Below, piece after piece: positions 21,216 to 30,719 of a stretch of 64,000 nt of DNA. The notes under the pieces are model-generated. The model made no database searches. It had not been told where the DNA came from and saw only the letters and a program-made list of their open reading frames with translations. Origin of the DNA: an uncultured Clostridia bacterium (GTDB lineage Bacteria > Bacillota > Clostridia > Oscillospirales > Acutalibacteraceae); assembly GCA_946555465.1 (NCBI GenBank), contig CAMNST010000001.1:186001-250000 (forward strand), read 5' to 3'. Positions within the stretch are counted from its first letter, which is position 1, and every line of letters starts with the position of its first letter. Both the position numbers and the translations under genes were made by a program.

Positions 21216-22646
21216 ATGAACAGTAAAGCAAAACAGTATTTTGACAGTCTGAAAGATAAAAAAGTTGCATTTGTGGGTATGGGGGTTGCCAATATTCCAT
21301 GTGCAAAATTTCTTGCAAAACTCGGTATAGAGGTATATGCCTGTGACAAAAGAGACAAAGAATATATCGGAAGCGAAATCTGCAGTGAACTTGAAAATCT
21401 CGGAGTTCATTTTTCACTCGGAGAAAACTATCTTGATATTCTTCCAAAAATGGATTTGGTTTTCCGTTCTCACGGAATTTTGCCGTTTCAGAATTCGTGG
21501 ATAGGTGAATGCATAAGCAGAGGGCAGAAGGTTACAACCGAAATGGAAGTTTTTTTTAAACTCTGTCCTTCAAAAATAATTGCCGTTACAGGTTCAAACG
21601 GCAAAACCACCACCACTACTCTTATTTCAAAAATGCTTTCAAAACAGGGATATAATGTTTATCTCGGCGGAAATATCGGAAAAGCGTTAATGCCCGAACT
21701 TGAAACAATAACCGAAAATGATATTGCAGTTGTTGAATTATCATCATTTCAACTTCTTACAATGGGCAATATGAAAAACACACCCGACATTGCTGTTGTA
21801 ACAAACATTGAATGTACGCATCAGGATCACCACATAAGCCTTGATGAATATGTTGATGCCAAGAGAAATATTCTTATTTATCAGAATGAAAACTGCAAAA
21901 CAGTATTAAACGCTGATTGCGATTATTCTATCGGCAACAGAGTTTATCATGATATGCGTTATGATGTAAGAGGAAAACTCAGTGAATTTTCTATCAGACA
22001 CAAGGTTGAAAACGGTGCTTATCTTAACGACAAAAATGAAATCATTTACAGCAGCAATGCTTCAGAAACATTTGTTATGAACAGCAGCGAAATAATCATT
22101 CCCGGCAGACATAATATTGAAAATTATTGCACAGCAATCACTGCTGTATGGGGCATGGTTGATATAAAAAATATTGTTGAAATTGCAAAAACATTCGGCG
22201 GTGTTGAACACAGAATTGAATTTGTAAGAGAATATAATGGTGTAAAGTATTATAATGATTCCATCGCAACCTCGCCATCAAGGGTTGTAAGCGGTCTGCG
22301 TTCATTCAATCAAAAAATAATTGTTATTATGGGCGGCTCAGACAAGGGCAATGATATGAGCGAAATGGTGCCCGATATTTTAAACAATGTTAAACTTCTT
22401 GTTCTTAATGGCGCAACAGCCGATAAAATCTATGATACTGTTGTAAATTATCAAGGATTTAATGAATCAGGTCTTGAAATTATTAAAACCGATACAATGG
22501 AAAATGCTCTGAATATTGCAAAAGACAAAGCAGCCTGCGGTGACATCGTCTCTCTTTGTCCTGCTTGCCCGGCGTTCGACCAGTTTAAAACCTTTGAATA
22601 CAGAGGAAGAAAATTTAAAGAACTTGTAAATGGATTTGGTGAATAA
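21216..22646 (+). CDS. murD: UDP-N-acetylmuramoyl-L-alanine--D-glutamate ligase
   Basis: Cytoplasmic peptidoglycan precursor enzyme adding D-glutamate to UDP-MurNAc-L-Ala. The 476-residue product has an N-terminal Rossmann-like UDP-binding region (VAFVGMGVANIPCAKFL), the ATP-loop GSNGKTT at residues 126-132, the central NIECTHQDHH region and the C-terminal ligase domain (VEHRIEFV, SIATSPSR, GGSDKGND). TTAGGAG precedes ATG 21216. No other mur genes are close, so murD is outside a dcw cluster here. Its stop overlaps the next start by one base (TAATG). Confidence 0.94.
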   Translation: MNSKAKQYFDSLKDKKVAFVGMGVANIPCAKFLAKLGIEVYACDKRDKEYIGSEICSELENLGVHFSLGENYLDILPKMDLVFRSHGILPFQNSWIGECISRGQKVTTEMEVFFKLCPSKIIAVTGSNGKTTTTTLISKMLSKQGYNVYLGGNIGKALMPELETITENDIAVVELSSFQLLTMGNMKNTPDIAVVTNIECTHQDHHISLDEYVDAKRNILIYQNENCKTVLNADCDYSIGNRVYHDMRYDVRGKLSEFSIRHKVENGAYLNDKNEIIYSSNASETFVMNSSEIIIPGRHNIENYCTAITAVWGMVDIKNIVEIAKTFGGVEHRIEFVREYNGVKYYNDSIATSPSRVVSGLRSFNQKIIVIMGGSDKGNDMSEMVPDILNNVKLLVLNGATADKIYDTVVNYQGFNESGLEIIKTDTMENALNIAKDKAACGDIVSLCPACPAFDQFKTFEYRGRKFKELVNGFGE

Positions 22647-23665
22647 TGAAAAACACTCTTGAATTACTGAAAAAACTGACCTCCTGTGTTGCTGTATCGG
22701 GAGCAGAAGAAAATATAACAAATCTTCTTAAAGAAATGCTTGAACCTTATGGTGAAGTTTCTGTTGACCCGATGAATAATGTATTCTGCACTTTCGGAGA
22801 AGGCTATCATTTCCTTCTTGATGCCCATCTTGATGAAATAGGACTTATTGTTACGGATATTACCGATGATGGTTTTATAAAAGTCGGCAAATGCGGCGGG
22901 ATTGATTTAAGAATGCTCCCGGCTGCTGAGGTTTCAGTATGGGGAAAAGAAGAAGTTAAGGGTATCATATCAACCAAACCTCCGCATCTTCAAACTGCAG
23001 ATGAAGAAAAAAATGTTCCAAAAATCAGTGAAATCGCTATTGATACGGGATATACAAAAAAAGAACTTCAAAAACTTGTAAGCCTCGGCGACAGAATTAC
23101 CTTTAAAAGGAACTTTACGCCGCTGCTTGGTTCATTCATTTCCGCCTCATGCCTTGATGACAGATCAGGTGTTGCCGCAATTTTAATGGCGGTCGAAACT
23201 TTAAAAAATTTGCCCTGCAAAATAACCATAATGTTCTCTTCGCAAGAAGAGGTAGGCACAAGAGGTGCTAAATCCGGAACATATTTAAAAAAAGTTGACG
23301 AAGCCATATCCGTTGATGTTTCTTTTGCGTATACTCCGGGATGCGATAAGGCAGAATGCGGTGAAATAAGCAAAGGTGCAATGATTGGTTTTTCACCTAT
23401 ACTTGATAAGAATATTTCAAGAAAACTGGTTGAAGTTGCTGAAAAAAACAACATTTCTTATCAGTGTGAAGTTATGAGCGGAAGAACAGGCACAAATGCT
23501 GATGTGATAAGTATCTGTGAAAACGGAATAAAAACAGGTCTTATTTCAATTCCTGAAAAATATATGCACCAGCGTGTTGAAGTTGTTGATATAAACGATA
23601 TTAAAAGTGTAACAGATCTTATCTGTGCCTATATTGCAGAAAGGGTGGATGAAATCAATGCTTGA
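22646..23665 (+). CDS. M42 family metallo-aminopeptidase (first copy)
   Basis: A 339-residue M42 (glutamyl aminopeptidase/endoglucanase-like) enzyme, a dodecameric di-zinc peptidase in related proteins. Metal and catalytic features: HLDEIGLIV near residue 60, CLDDRSGVAAI near 172, the catalytic-glutamate motif SSQEEVGTRGA near 202, an Asp-containing ISVDVSFAYT region and a terminal His in KYMHQRVE. It forms a tandem pair with the next gene, which it overlaps by 8 nt. The two are clearly paralogous but diverged. Confidence 0.9.
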   Translation: MKNTLELLKKLTSCVAVSGAEENITNLLKEMLEPYGEVSVDPMNNVFCTFGEGYHFLLDAHLDEIGLIVTDITDDGFIKVGKCGGIDLRMLPAAEVSVWGKEEVKGIISTKPPHLQTADEEKNVPKISEIAIDTGYTKKELQKLVSLGDRITFKRNFTPLLGSFISASCLDDRSGVAAILMAVETLKNLPCKITIMFSSQEEVGTRGAKSGTYLKKVDEAISVDVSFAYTPGCDKAECGEISKGAMIGFSPILDKNISRKLVEVAEKNNISYQCEVMSGRTGTNADVISICENGIKTGLISIPEKYMHQRVEVVDINDIKSVTDLICAYIAERVDEINA

Positions 23666-24659
23666 AAAACTTTGCAGTCTGAATGGTACTTCAGGTGATG
23701 AAAGTGCTGTAGCAGATTTTATCATTAGTGAGATAAAAGATTACTGCGAATACAATATTGATAATCTCGGCTCCGTTATTGCATTTAAAAAAGGAAAAAA
23801 TACACCTGATAAAAAAGTAATGATTTGTTCTCATATGGATGAGGTTGGTTTTATCATTACGGATATTACCGATGACGGATATATTAAATTCAGTGCAGTT
23901 GGCGGAATTGACTCAAAAGTTGTATTGAATCGTACTGTTATGATTAACAATGTTAAAGGTGTTATCGGTCTTAAGGCAGTTCACCTTTTGAGCGATGAAG
24001 AAAAAAATACAGCACCGTCTTTTAAAAACCTTTATATTGATATCGGTGCAGAAAGTAAAGAGGATGCACTAAAATATGTGCATCCCGGCGATTATGCTTA
24101 TTTTAAAAATGATTTTATAAAACTCGGCAAAAATTTAATTAAATCCAAAGCACTTGATGACAGAATCGGCTGTATGCTGATGATTGAACTTATTAAGAGT
24201 GATTTGCAGTATGATACTTGGTTTTGTTTTAATGTGCAGGAAGAGGTTGGTCTGCGCGGTGCAGCCTGCACTTCTTACAGTGTTCAGAGTGATATTTCCG
24301 TTATTCTTGAAGCCACTACCGCTGCCGATTTGTGCGGTGTAACGGGCGGTGACAGAGTATGTGTGCTCGGAGACGGTCCGGTTGTTTCTTTTATGGACGG
24401 AAGAACAATTTACGATAAAAATTTATATCAACTTGCAATGAACACTGCAAAAGAAAATGAAATTAACATACAAACCAAAACGGCAATAGCAGGCGGAAAT
24501 GATGCAGGCGCAGTTCAGACAAGCGGAAAAGGAAGCCGCGTTATGGCTGTTTCACTTTCGTGCCGCTATATTCACAGCGCTTCAAGTGTTGTGAATTGCA
24601 ATGATATAGAAGATACAAGAAAGTTACTGAAAGTTTTATTACCGAAATTATATGATTGA
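23658..24659 (+). CDS. M42 family metallo-aminopeptidase (second copy)
   Basis: A 333-residue paralog of the preceding gene with the same metal-site order: HMDEVGFII near residue 65, ALDDRIGCML near 170, the catalytic VQEEVGLRGA near 201, GGNDAGAVQ near 280 and YIHSASSV at the end. ATG 23658 was chosen because AGGGTGG lies at proper spacing; the in-frame ATG at 23649 abuts that ribosome binding site. A heteromeric assembly of the two copies is possible but not shown. Confidence 0.9.
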   Translation: MLEKLCSLNGTSGDESAVADFIISEIKDYCEYNIDNLGSVIAFKKGKNTPDKKVMICSHMDEVGFIITDITDDGYIKFSAVGGIDSKVVLNRTVMINNVKGVIGLKAVHLLSDEEKNTAPSFKNLYIDIGAESKEDALKYVHPGDYAYFKNDFIKLGKNLIKSKALDDRIGCMLMIELIKSDLQYDTWFCFNVQEEVGLRGAACTSYSVQSDISVILEATTAADLCGVTGGDRVCVLGDGPVVSFMDGRTIYDKNLYQLAMNTAKENEINIQTKTAIAGGNDAGAVQTSGKGSRVMAVSLSCRYIHSASSVVNCNDIEDTRKLLKVLLPKLYD

Positions 24660-25374
24660 GAAACTGAACCAAAAAGAAGATATAAAAGAACCTGATTTTC
24701 CCGATTTATTTTACATCAGAATAATGTCGCTTATGAAAGCATACGGTTTTTCATATGACTTTTCATCTTATTACAAACAGGTAAATGAGGATAACAAGGT
24801 GACAGCATTGATTTCAAAACTTGACGGAGATTTTACACTTTGCTGTTTTGAGGGTGCTGACAGAGAAGAGTTATGCGAGTTTTTTTCTGTAATGGGTTAC
24901 AGTTCTGTTTTGTCAGATGATTCATTTAAAATGCCATCGCCGTTTTGTGAGGGTATAATTATGAAAAGCAATAAAAAAACGGAAATAACGATTCCTTATA
25001 CAGTTATTGACCGATATCCAAAACTAATGGAACTGTTTAATTTTATAGATTATGAGTCAACAGATTTTGAAGCTTGGTATGTCGATGTAAGCCACCGAAT
25101 CCGCCATGGCTGTGCAATGGCATACACGCTTAATGTTAACGGTGAAATAATATCCAGTGCAATTTTTTCTGCGATATACCGCGACAACGCTGTTCTTTCG
25201 TCAGTTCAGACTGCACCTGCTTTCAGGCGGATGGGTTACGGCTCAGCCCTTATATCTGAAATGTCTGCAGATATTAAAGGAAATATTTTTCTTATGAGAG
25301 AAAAAACGCTTAACGAGGAGTTTTATAAAAAACTTGGATTTATAAATATAGGAAAATGGAGAACATACAGATGA
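24652..25374 (+). CDS. GNAT family N-acetyltransferase
   Basis: A 240-residue protein with a C-terminal GNAT domain. The acetyl-CoA pyrophosphate-binding motif appears as TAPAFRRMGYGSALISEM (about residues 182-199), followed by the typical KTLNEEFYKKLGFINIGKWR end. The N-terminal ~110 residues look like a partial second GNAT-like or substrate domain. Substrate unknown. It is coupled on both sides (8-nt and ATGA overlaps). Confidence 0.82.
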   Translation: MIEKLNQKEDIKEPDFPDLFYIRIMSLMKAYGFSYDFSSYYKQVNEDNKVTALISKLDGDFTLCCFEGADREELCEFFSVMGYSSVLSDDSFKMPSPFCEGIIMKSNKKTEITIPYTVIDRYPKLMELFNFIDYESTDFEAWYVDVSHRIRHGCAMAYTLNVNGEIISSAIFSAIYRDNAVLSSVQTAPAFRRMGYGSALISEMSADIKGNIFLMREKTLNEEFYKKLGFINIGKWRTYR

Positions 25375-26633
25375 TTCCTTTTTTTAATATAAGTGAAAAA
25401 ATTGAAAATGCTTCTGAGAACGCACTGAAAATGTGCTGCAATCAGTTTGAAAAAATCAATGAGATAACCGAATATAATCAACTCAAAGTTCAGAAAGCCT
25501 TTATTGAGTTCGGCATTTCCGAATCCCATTTTGTACCAAGTACAGGATACGGTTATGGCGACAGGGGACGTGAAACACTTGATAAAGTCTGGGCAAAAGT
25601 ATTCGGTGCAGAAGATGCACTTGTACGCCATAACTTCACATGCGGCACGCATACTCTTGCCACCGCCCTCTTCGGCGTGCTTCGTCCCGGAGATAAAATG
25701 CTCTGCGTTACGGGAACACCTTATGACACGATACATAATGTTATCGGCATTACCGGTCAGGGAATGGGTTCATTAAAAGATTTTGGAGTCGAATACAATG
25801 AAATCCCTCTGAAAGATGAAAGAATCGATTTAAAAGCAATAGAAGCGGCTGTAAACAGCAGCACAACCATGGTTTACATACAGAGAAGCCGTGGATATGA
25901 ACTTCGTCCAAGTTTATCTGTTGATGAGATAGGGCAGATATGCACTGCTGCGAAAAGGAAAAATCCCGACGTAATAATCATGGTTGATAACTGCTATGGT
26001 GAATTTACCGAGAAAAGGGAACCATGCGAAGTCGGTGCCGATTTAATAGCAGGCTCGCTTATCAAAAATGCCGGCGGCGGTATTGCTTCAACAGGCGGTT
26101 ATATTGCCGGAAGAAGTGATTTGGTTGAAAAATGCGCTTACCGCCTTACGACACCCGGTCTCGGCAAAGAAGTCGGAGCAACGCTCGGTCTGAACCGCGA
26201 ACTATATATGGGTCTGTTTTTTGCACCGCATACAGTAGGCGAGGCATTAAAAAGTTCTGTTTTTATTTCAGCACTTTTTGAAAGTTTCGGATATGATGTT
26301 ACACCGAAATATAATGAGGACAGGCATGATATTGTTCAGTGTCTCGGTCTTGAAAACCCTGAAAGCCTTGTTGCATTCTGCCAGGGAATTCAGAGCGGCA
26401 GCCCTATTGACAGTTTTGTTCTTCCCGAACCATGGGATATGCCCGGATATGACAGCAAAGTTGTTATGGCTGCCGGTGCGTTTACACTTGGTTCTTCGAT
26501 TGAACTTTCTGCGGATGCACCTATAAGAGAACCTTATTATGCATGGATTCAGGGCGGACTCAATTTTCACAGTGCAAAAATATGTGCAATGCTTGCGGCT
26601 CAGCAAATGGAGGATAAAGGATTACTCAAATGA
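25371..26633 (+). CDS. Methionine gamma-lyase-like PLP protein ('aluminium resistance' family)
   Basis: A 420-residue fold-type I PLP enzyme of the aluminium-resistance/YnbB family. Visible hallmarks are YGYGDRGRETLDKVWAKVFGAEDALVRHNF near the N-terminus, VMVDNCYGEF-like IIMVDNCYGEFTE near residue 205 and the PLP-lysine region AGSLIKNAGGGIASTGGYIAG near 225. The true reaction of the family is uncertain; a C-S lyase activity is only presumed by homology. ATG 25371 was preferred over 25356 because GGAGA lies at the right distance and it overlaps the upstream stop by ATGA. Confidence 0.88.
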   Translation: MIPFFNISEKIENASENALKMCCNQFEKINEITEYNQLKVQKAFIEFGISESHFVPSTGYGYGDRGRETLDKVWAKVFGAEDALVRHNFTCGTHTLATALFGVLRPGDKMLCVTGTPYDTIHNVIGITGQGMGSLKDFGVEYNEIPLKDERIDLKAIEAAVNSSTTMVYIQRSRGYELRPSLSVDEIGQICTAAKRKNPDVIIMVDNCYGEFTEKREPCEVGADLIAGSLIKNAGGGIASTGGYIAGRSDLVEKCAYRLTTPGLGKEVGATLGLNRELYMGLFFAPHTVGEALKSSVFISALFESFGYDVTPKYNEDRHDIVQCLGLENPESLVAFCQGIQSGSPIDSFVLPEPWDMPGYDSKVVMAAGAFTLGSSIELSADAPIREPYYAWIQGGLNFHSAKICAMLAAQQMEDKGLLK

Positions 26634-27355
26634 CGGAATATAATTTTAAAGGTATAAAACCTCAGAGTATAGAACTTCTTTGTGAAAACAGATTTCATGA
26701 TTCAAAGTCTTTTTATGAAGAGCATAAGGAAGAGTTGAAAAACGGAATAACTGTTCCAATGCGTCAGATTATGCTTGATCTCAGCGAACTGATGTATGAT
26801 ATTGATGATAAAATACTCACCGATCCTGTAAGAAGCGTGTCAAGAATTTACCGCGATACAAGAGGGAACAGAAATAAAATAAAATACCGCGAAAATATGT
26901 GGATGTTTTTCAGAAGATACAAAAACGAATATCCCAGTGCACCTTTCTATTATTTTGAATTTTTTCCAAACAGTTTCGGATACGGTATCGGCTTCTGGAC
27001 TTACAGAAAAGTATTTTTTAAGGAAGTTCATAAGTTAATTTTAAAACATCCCGACAGATGGCTTGATGCAGTTGATGCCTGTAAGCAGGCAGGTTTGACA
27101 TATGCATCCAGAGAGGAATATGTTAAAGACCAATATCCTGATGCACCTGAAGAACTAAAACCGTATCTTCGTGCAAAAAATATGGAATTTACCTATTATT
27201 CGACCGATTTAAGCAGAATCAACACACCTGCACTTATTGACGAACTGAAACTTGCATTTGACATTTCGCGCCCGATGTATGAATTTTTCATTGACGCATA
27301 CGAAAATATGATGAACGAAGGATTAATAAAACCTGAAGACTATATGAGAAGATAA
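26630..27355 (+). CDS. DUF2461 family protein
   Basis: A 241-residue protein with the DUF2461 layout: an N-terminal FKGIKPQSIELLCENRFHDSKSFYEEHK, the RIYRDTRGNRNKIKYRENMWMFFRR core near residue 70-95, and PFYYFEFFPNSFGYGIGFW. The family has no firm function. It starts with an ATGA overlap with the PLP lyase gene and ends 13 nt before addB. Confidence 0.7.
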   Translation: MTEYNFKGIKPQSIELLCENRFHDSKSFYEEHKEELKNGITVPMRQIMLDLSELMYDIDDKILTDPVRSVSRIYRDTRGNRNKIKYRENMWMFFRRYKNEYPSAPFYYFEFFPNSFGYGIGFWTYRKVFFKEVHKLILKHPDRWLDAVDACKQAGLTYASREEYVKDQYPDAPEELKPYLRAKNMEFTYYSTDLSRINTPALIDELKLAFDISRPMYEFFIDAYENMMNEGLIKPEDYMRR

Positions 27356-27368
27356 TTGAGGAAAAATA

Positions 27369-30300
27369 ATGCTTAAAATGGTATTGGGCCGCTCTGGCTG
27401 CGGAAAAACAGAATATGTATTTAAAAGAATAAGCAGTCTTGTAAACAGCGGTGAAAGTAATATTTTACTCATTACACCCGAACAGTATTCACTTGTAAGC
27501 GAAAAACGTCTGCTTACCGATTTGGGAGAAAGCGGAATATCGGCTGTTGAGAATACATCTTTTACAAGAATCAATGACGATGTAAAAAGAAAATACGGAA
27601 GCGAAAAACTGCCTGTTCTTTCAAAGGGCGGAAAAGTTGTTATGATGATGCAGGCAATCGAAAAATCAAAAGAAAGTCTGTGTCTTTTCAGCAAAAAACT
27701 TGATTCACTTTCATTTGTCAATTCAATGATAAAAATCTATGATGAAATGAAATCGTGCAATATGAGTGCAGAAGAAATCTCCGTTCTATCAAAAGGCATC
27801 GAAAATGATTGTCTGGGCAGAAAACTCTGCGATATTTCTTCAATTATGAAAGCATACGAAAATCTTATTGAAAATCGTTTCTTAGACAGCGCAGACGAAC
27901 TTACAAGGCTTTATTGCAGAATAAAGGATGTTGGATATTTCAAAGAAAAAAAAGTGTTTATCGACGCTTTTAACGGCTTTGTGGCACAGGAATATAAAAT
28001 TCTTGAACTGATTATCAGTGAAGCCGAAGAAGTAACAATAACGCTTTGTGCCGATCTTAACTGCGACGATGATTTCAGTTTGTTTTCATATGTAAACAAA
28101 TCAGAAAAAATTATCGAAAAAATAGCGCAAAAGGCCGGTGTTCAGATTACATACAAAACACTTGAACAAAATTACAGAGCCAATAATGAAGATATAAAAA
28201 ATGCAGAAAAAAATATTTTTGCACAGTCTGCAGAACTTTGCCTTACAGACACAGACAATATAAAAATTTATTCGGCAAAAACTATAACTGATGAATGCAG
28301 TGAAGTTTCAAGAGAAATCAGACGTCTTTTAAGAAGCGGCTGCATGGCAAGTGATATTGCTGTTATAACAAGAGATACCGAAAAATACAGAAGTGAACTT
28401 GAATGTGCATTTAAAAAATATGATATTCCTTTTTATAATGACGAAAGACAGCCGATAAAAAACCACTGCCTTATAATTTTTATAGAATATCTCCTGAGAA
28501 CCATTAATTATTCTTTTAGAAGTGACGATATTATAAGCCTTGCCAAAACAGGCCTTACAGGCATACCTGAAGAAAAAATAAACGAACTTGAAAATTATAT
28601 TTATCTCTGGAATATAAACGGTCTTAAATGGTGTGAGGAGTTTACAAATTCAACAAAAGGTTTTGTAAGCGAAATAGGGAAAAGTGACAGGGAAGCACTT
28701 GATGCAATTAACGAAACAAGATTAAAAATTGTTGAACCGCTTATCAGATTTAAAAAATCAGTTAAAAGTGCTGATGCAAAAAAGATATGCGAACAGATAT
28801 ATTACGCACTGATTCATTTCGGTGTTGACGAAAATCTGAAAAGCATTGCCTGTGAACTTGCAGAAATGAATCAAACGATTCTTGCACAGCAGCAGGGCAA
28901 AATTTGGGATATTGCAATGGGCATTCTTGATGAACTGCCCAGAACAATAGGTGATGAAAAAATTAATCTGCGTGATTTTGCAAAACTATTTTCAATGGTT
29001 ATTTCATCAGAGGATCTTGGAACGCTTCCAAGCGGAATTGACAGCATTCAGTTTGGCCAGGCGGACAGAATAAGAACAGATAATCCAAAGGCTGTTTTCA
29101 TTCTCGGTGCAAATGAAGGTGAGTTTCCGCAAACCGTTGCAGGAGGAGGTCTTTTATCAGAAAGTGACAGAAGAATTCTCCTCGATAATGATTTTAAACT
29201 TTATTCCTACAGCGAAATTCTTAACCTTCAGGAAAGATATTTTGCTTATATGGCATGCTCTGCTTCCAGTGAAAAACTTTTTGTTTCCTATCTCGGAAAT
29301 ACCGGAAAAGACACCGCACCGTCAGAAATAATAGTATCTCTGAAAAACACTTTTGAAAATCTCAAAGAATACTCTTTTGCAGATATAAGCGATATTGACC
29401 TTGTTGAAACTTATTCAAATTCTTTTGAACTGATGAGCGAAAGGTATCTGATTGATTCACCATTTTATTCTTCTTTGAAAGAATATTTTAAAGATGACCC
29501 AAAATATTCTTCAATACAATCTCTTGCAGAAAACAAAGATGCGGTAATCAAAAACCAAAATACTGCAACATCACTTTTTAATTATAATATGTACGTTTCT
29601 GCATCAAGAATTGAAGATTTTTATAACTGCCCATTCAGATATTTTTGCAAGTTCGGTTTAAATGCAAAACCGCGTAAAAAAGCAGAAGTTGATCCGATGC
29701 AGCGCGGAACAGTGATTCACTATGTTCTTGAAATGATACTTGCCTCTTATGGCAGCAAAAAACTTTCATTAATGAGCAAAAGTGAAATTGTATTTCTTGT
29801 TGATCAATATATCAATGCGTATTTTGAGCATGAAATGGGCAATGCTGCTGATTTGAATGCAAGATTCAAATATAATTATAAAAGACTTTCAAAACTTATT
29901 TACAGTGTTGTTTTTCACCTTGCCGAAGAGTTTAAGGACTGTGATTTTGAAGCAAAAGCGTTTGAACTTTTAATTGATAAAGATGCAAAGGTTAAACCCG
30001 AAACACTTCAACTTGACGATGGTGGAACAATTCAGATACGAGGTTGCGTTGACCGTGTCGATACATTTGAAAAAGACGGAAAAACGTATGTGCGCGTTGT
30101 TGATTACAAATCAGGAAATAAAAGCTTCAGTCTTTCCGATATAATGTATGGTCTTAATCTTCAGATGTTTGTTTATCTGTTTTCACTTTGTAAAGATAAA
30201 AACTCGGAAGTTAACGGAATACCTGCAGGTGTGCTCTATATGCACGCTGCCAGAAGTGTATTTCCTTTTTCCTCCAGAAAAGAGGCAGACGATTCTCTTG

Positions 30301-30719
30301 CAGGCAAAGAAAACGATAGTTTTAAAATGAAAGGTATAGTTCTTCAGGATGAAAATGATGAAATTCCCAAGGCAATGGAACATGAACTTGCAGGAAAGTT
30401 TATACCTGTTAAAATGAAAAAAAGCGGAGAACTCAGTGGACAGTTTGCAACACTTGAGCAACTCGGACTTATTCATAAAAAAGTTAATTCGTTAATTGCA
30501 CAAATGGGTATGGAACTTCATCTTGGAAATATATCACGAAATCCCATTAAAAACAAAAACCATAAAAATACCTGCGAATACTGCGATTATGCAGACGTAT
30601 GTGCAAATAAGAAGATAATTGAGAATCGGGTTGCCGAAGACCTGAGCGACAGCGATGTAAAAGAAATTTTAGAAGAGGAGTTTTCTGAAAATGCCACAGT
30701 GGACACCACAACAGAATAA
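27369..30719 (+). CDS. addB: ATP-dependent helicase/nuclease subunit B
   Basis: AddB of the AddAB complex, which processes double-strand breaks for RecA loading. The 1116-residue product begins with Walker A GRSGCGKT (residues 7-14), has an inactivated-helicase-like middle, and ends with a PD-(D/E)XK nuclease region (VRVVDYKSGNKSF near 915). Four cysteines for the 4Fe-4S cluster are seen: one at FYNCPFRYFC near residue 755 and three in CEYCDYADVC near the C-terminus. Length is typical. ATG 27369 follows TTGAGGAAAAATA. It overlaps addA by 29 nt. Confidence 0.96.
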   Translation: MLKMVLGRSGCGKTEYVFKRISSLVNSGESNILLITPEQYSLVSEKRLLTDLGESGISAVENTSFTRINDDVKRKYGSEKLPVLSKGGKVVMMMQAIEKSKESLCLFSKKLDSLSFVNSMIKIYDEMKSCNMSAEEISVLSKGIENDCLGRKLCDISSIMKAYENLIENRFLDSADELTRLYCRIKDVGYFKEKKVFIDAFNGFVAQEYKILELIISEAEEVTITLCADLNCDDDFSLFSYVNKSEKIIEKIAQKAGVQITYKTLEQNYRANNEDIKNAEKNIFAQSAELCLTDTDNIKIYSAKTITDECSEVSREIRRLLRSGCMASDIAVITRDTEKYRSELECAFKKYDIPFYNDERQPIKNHCLIIFIEYLLRTINYSFRSDDIISLAKTGLTGIPEEKINELENYIYLWNINGLKWCEEFTNSTKGFVSEIGKSDREALDAINETRLKIVEPLIRFKKSVKSADAKKICEQIYYALIHFGVDENLKSIACELAEMNQTILAQQQGKIWDIAMGILDELPRTIGDEKINLRDFAKLFSMVISSEDLGTLPSGIDSIQFGQADRIRTDNPKAVFILGANEGEFPQTVAGGGLLSESDRRILLDNDFKLYSYSEILNLQERYFAYMACSASSEKLFVSYLGNTGKDTAPSEIIVSLKNTFENLKEYSFADISDIDLVETYSNSFELMSERYLIDSPFYSSLKEYFKDDPKYSSIQSLAENKDAVIKNQNTATSLFNYNMYVSASRIEDFYNCPFRYFCKFGLNAKPRKKAEVDPMQRGTVIHYVLEMILASYGSKKLSLMSKSEIVFLVDQYINAYFEHEMGNAADLNARFKYNYKRLSKLIYSVVFHLAEEFKDCDFEAKAFELLIDKDAKVKPETLQLDDGGTIQIRGCVDRVDTFEKDGKTYVRVVDYKSGNKSFSLSDIMYGLNLQMFVYLFSLCKDKNSEVNGIPAGVLYMHAARSVFPFSSRKEADDSLAGKENDSFKMKGIVLQDENDEIPKAMEHELAGKFIPVKMKKSGELSGQFATLEQLGLIHKKVNSLIAQMGMELHLGNISRNPIKNKNHKNTCEYCDYADVCANKKIIENRVAEDLSDSDVKEILEEEFSENATVDTTTE

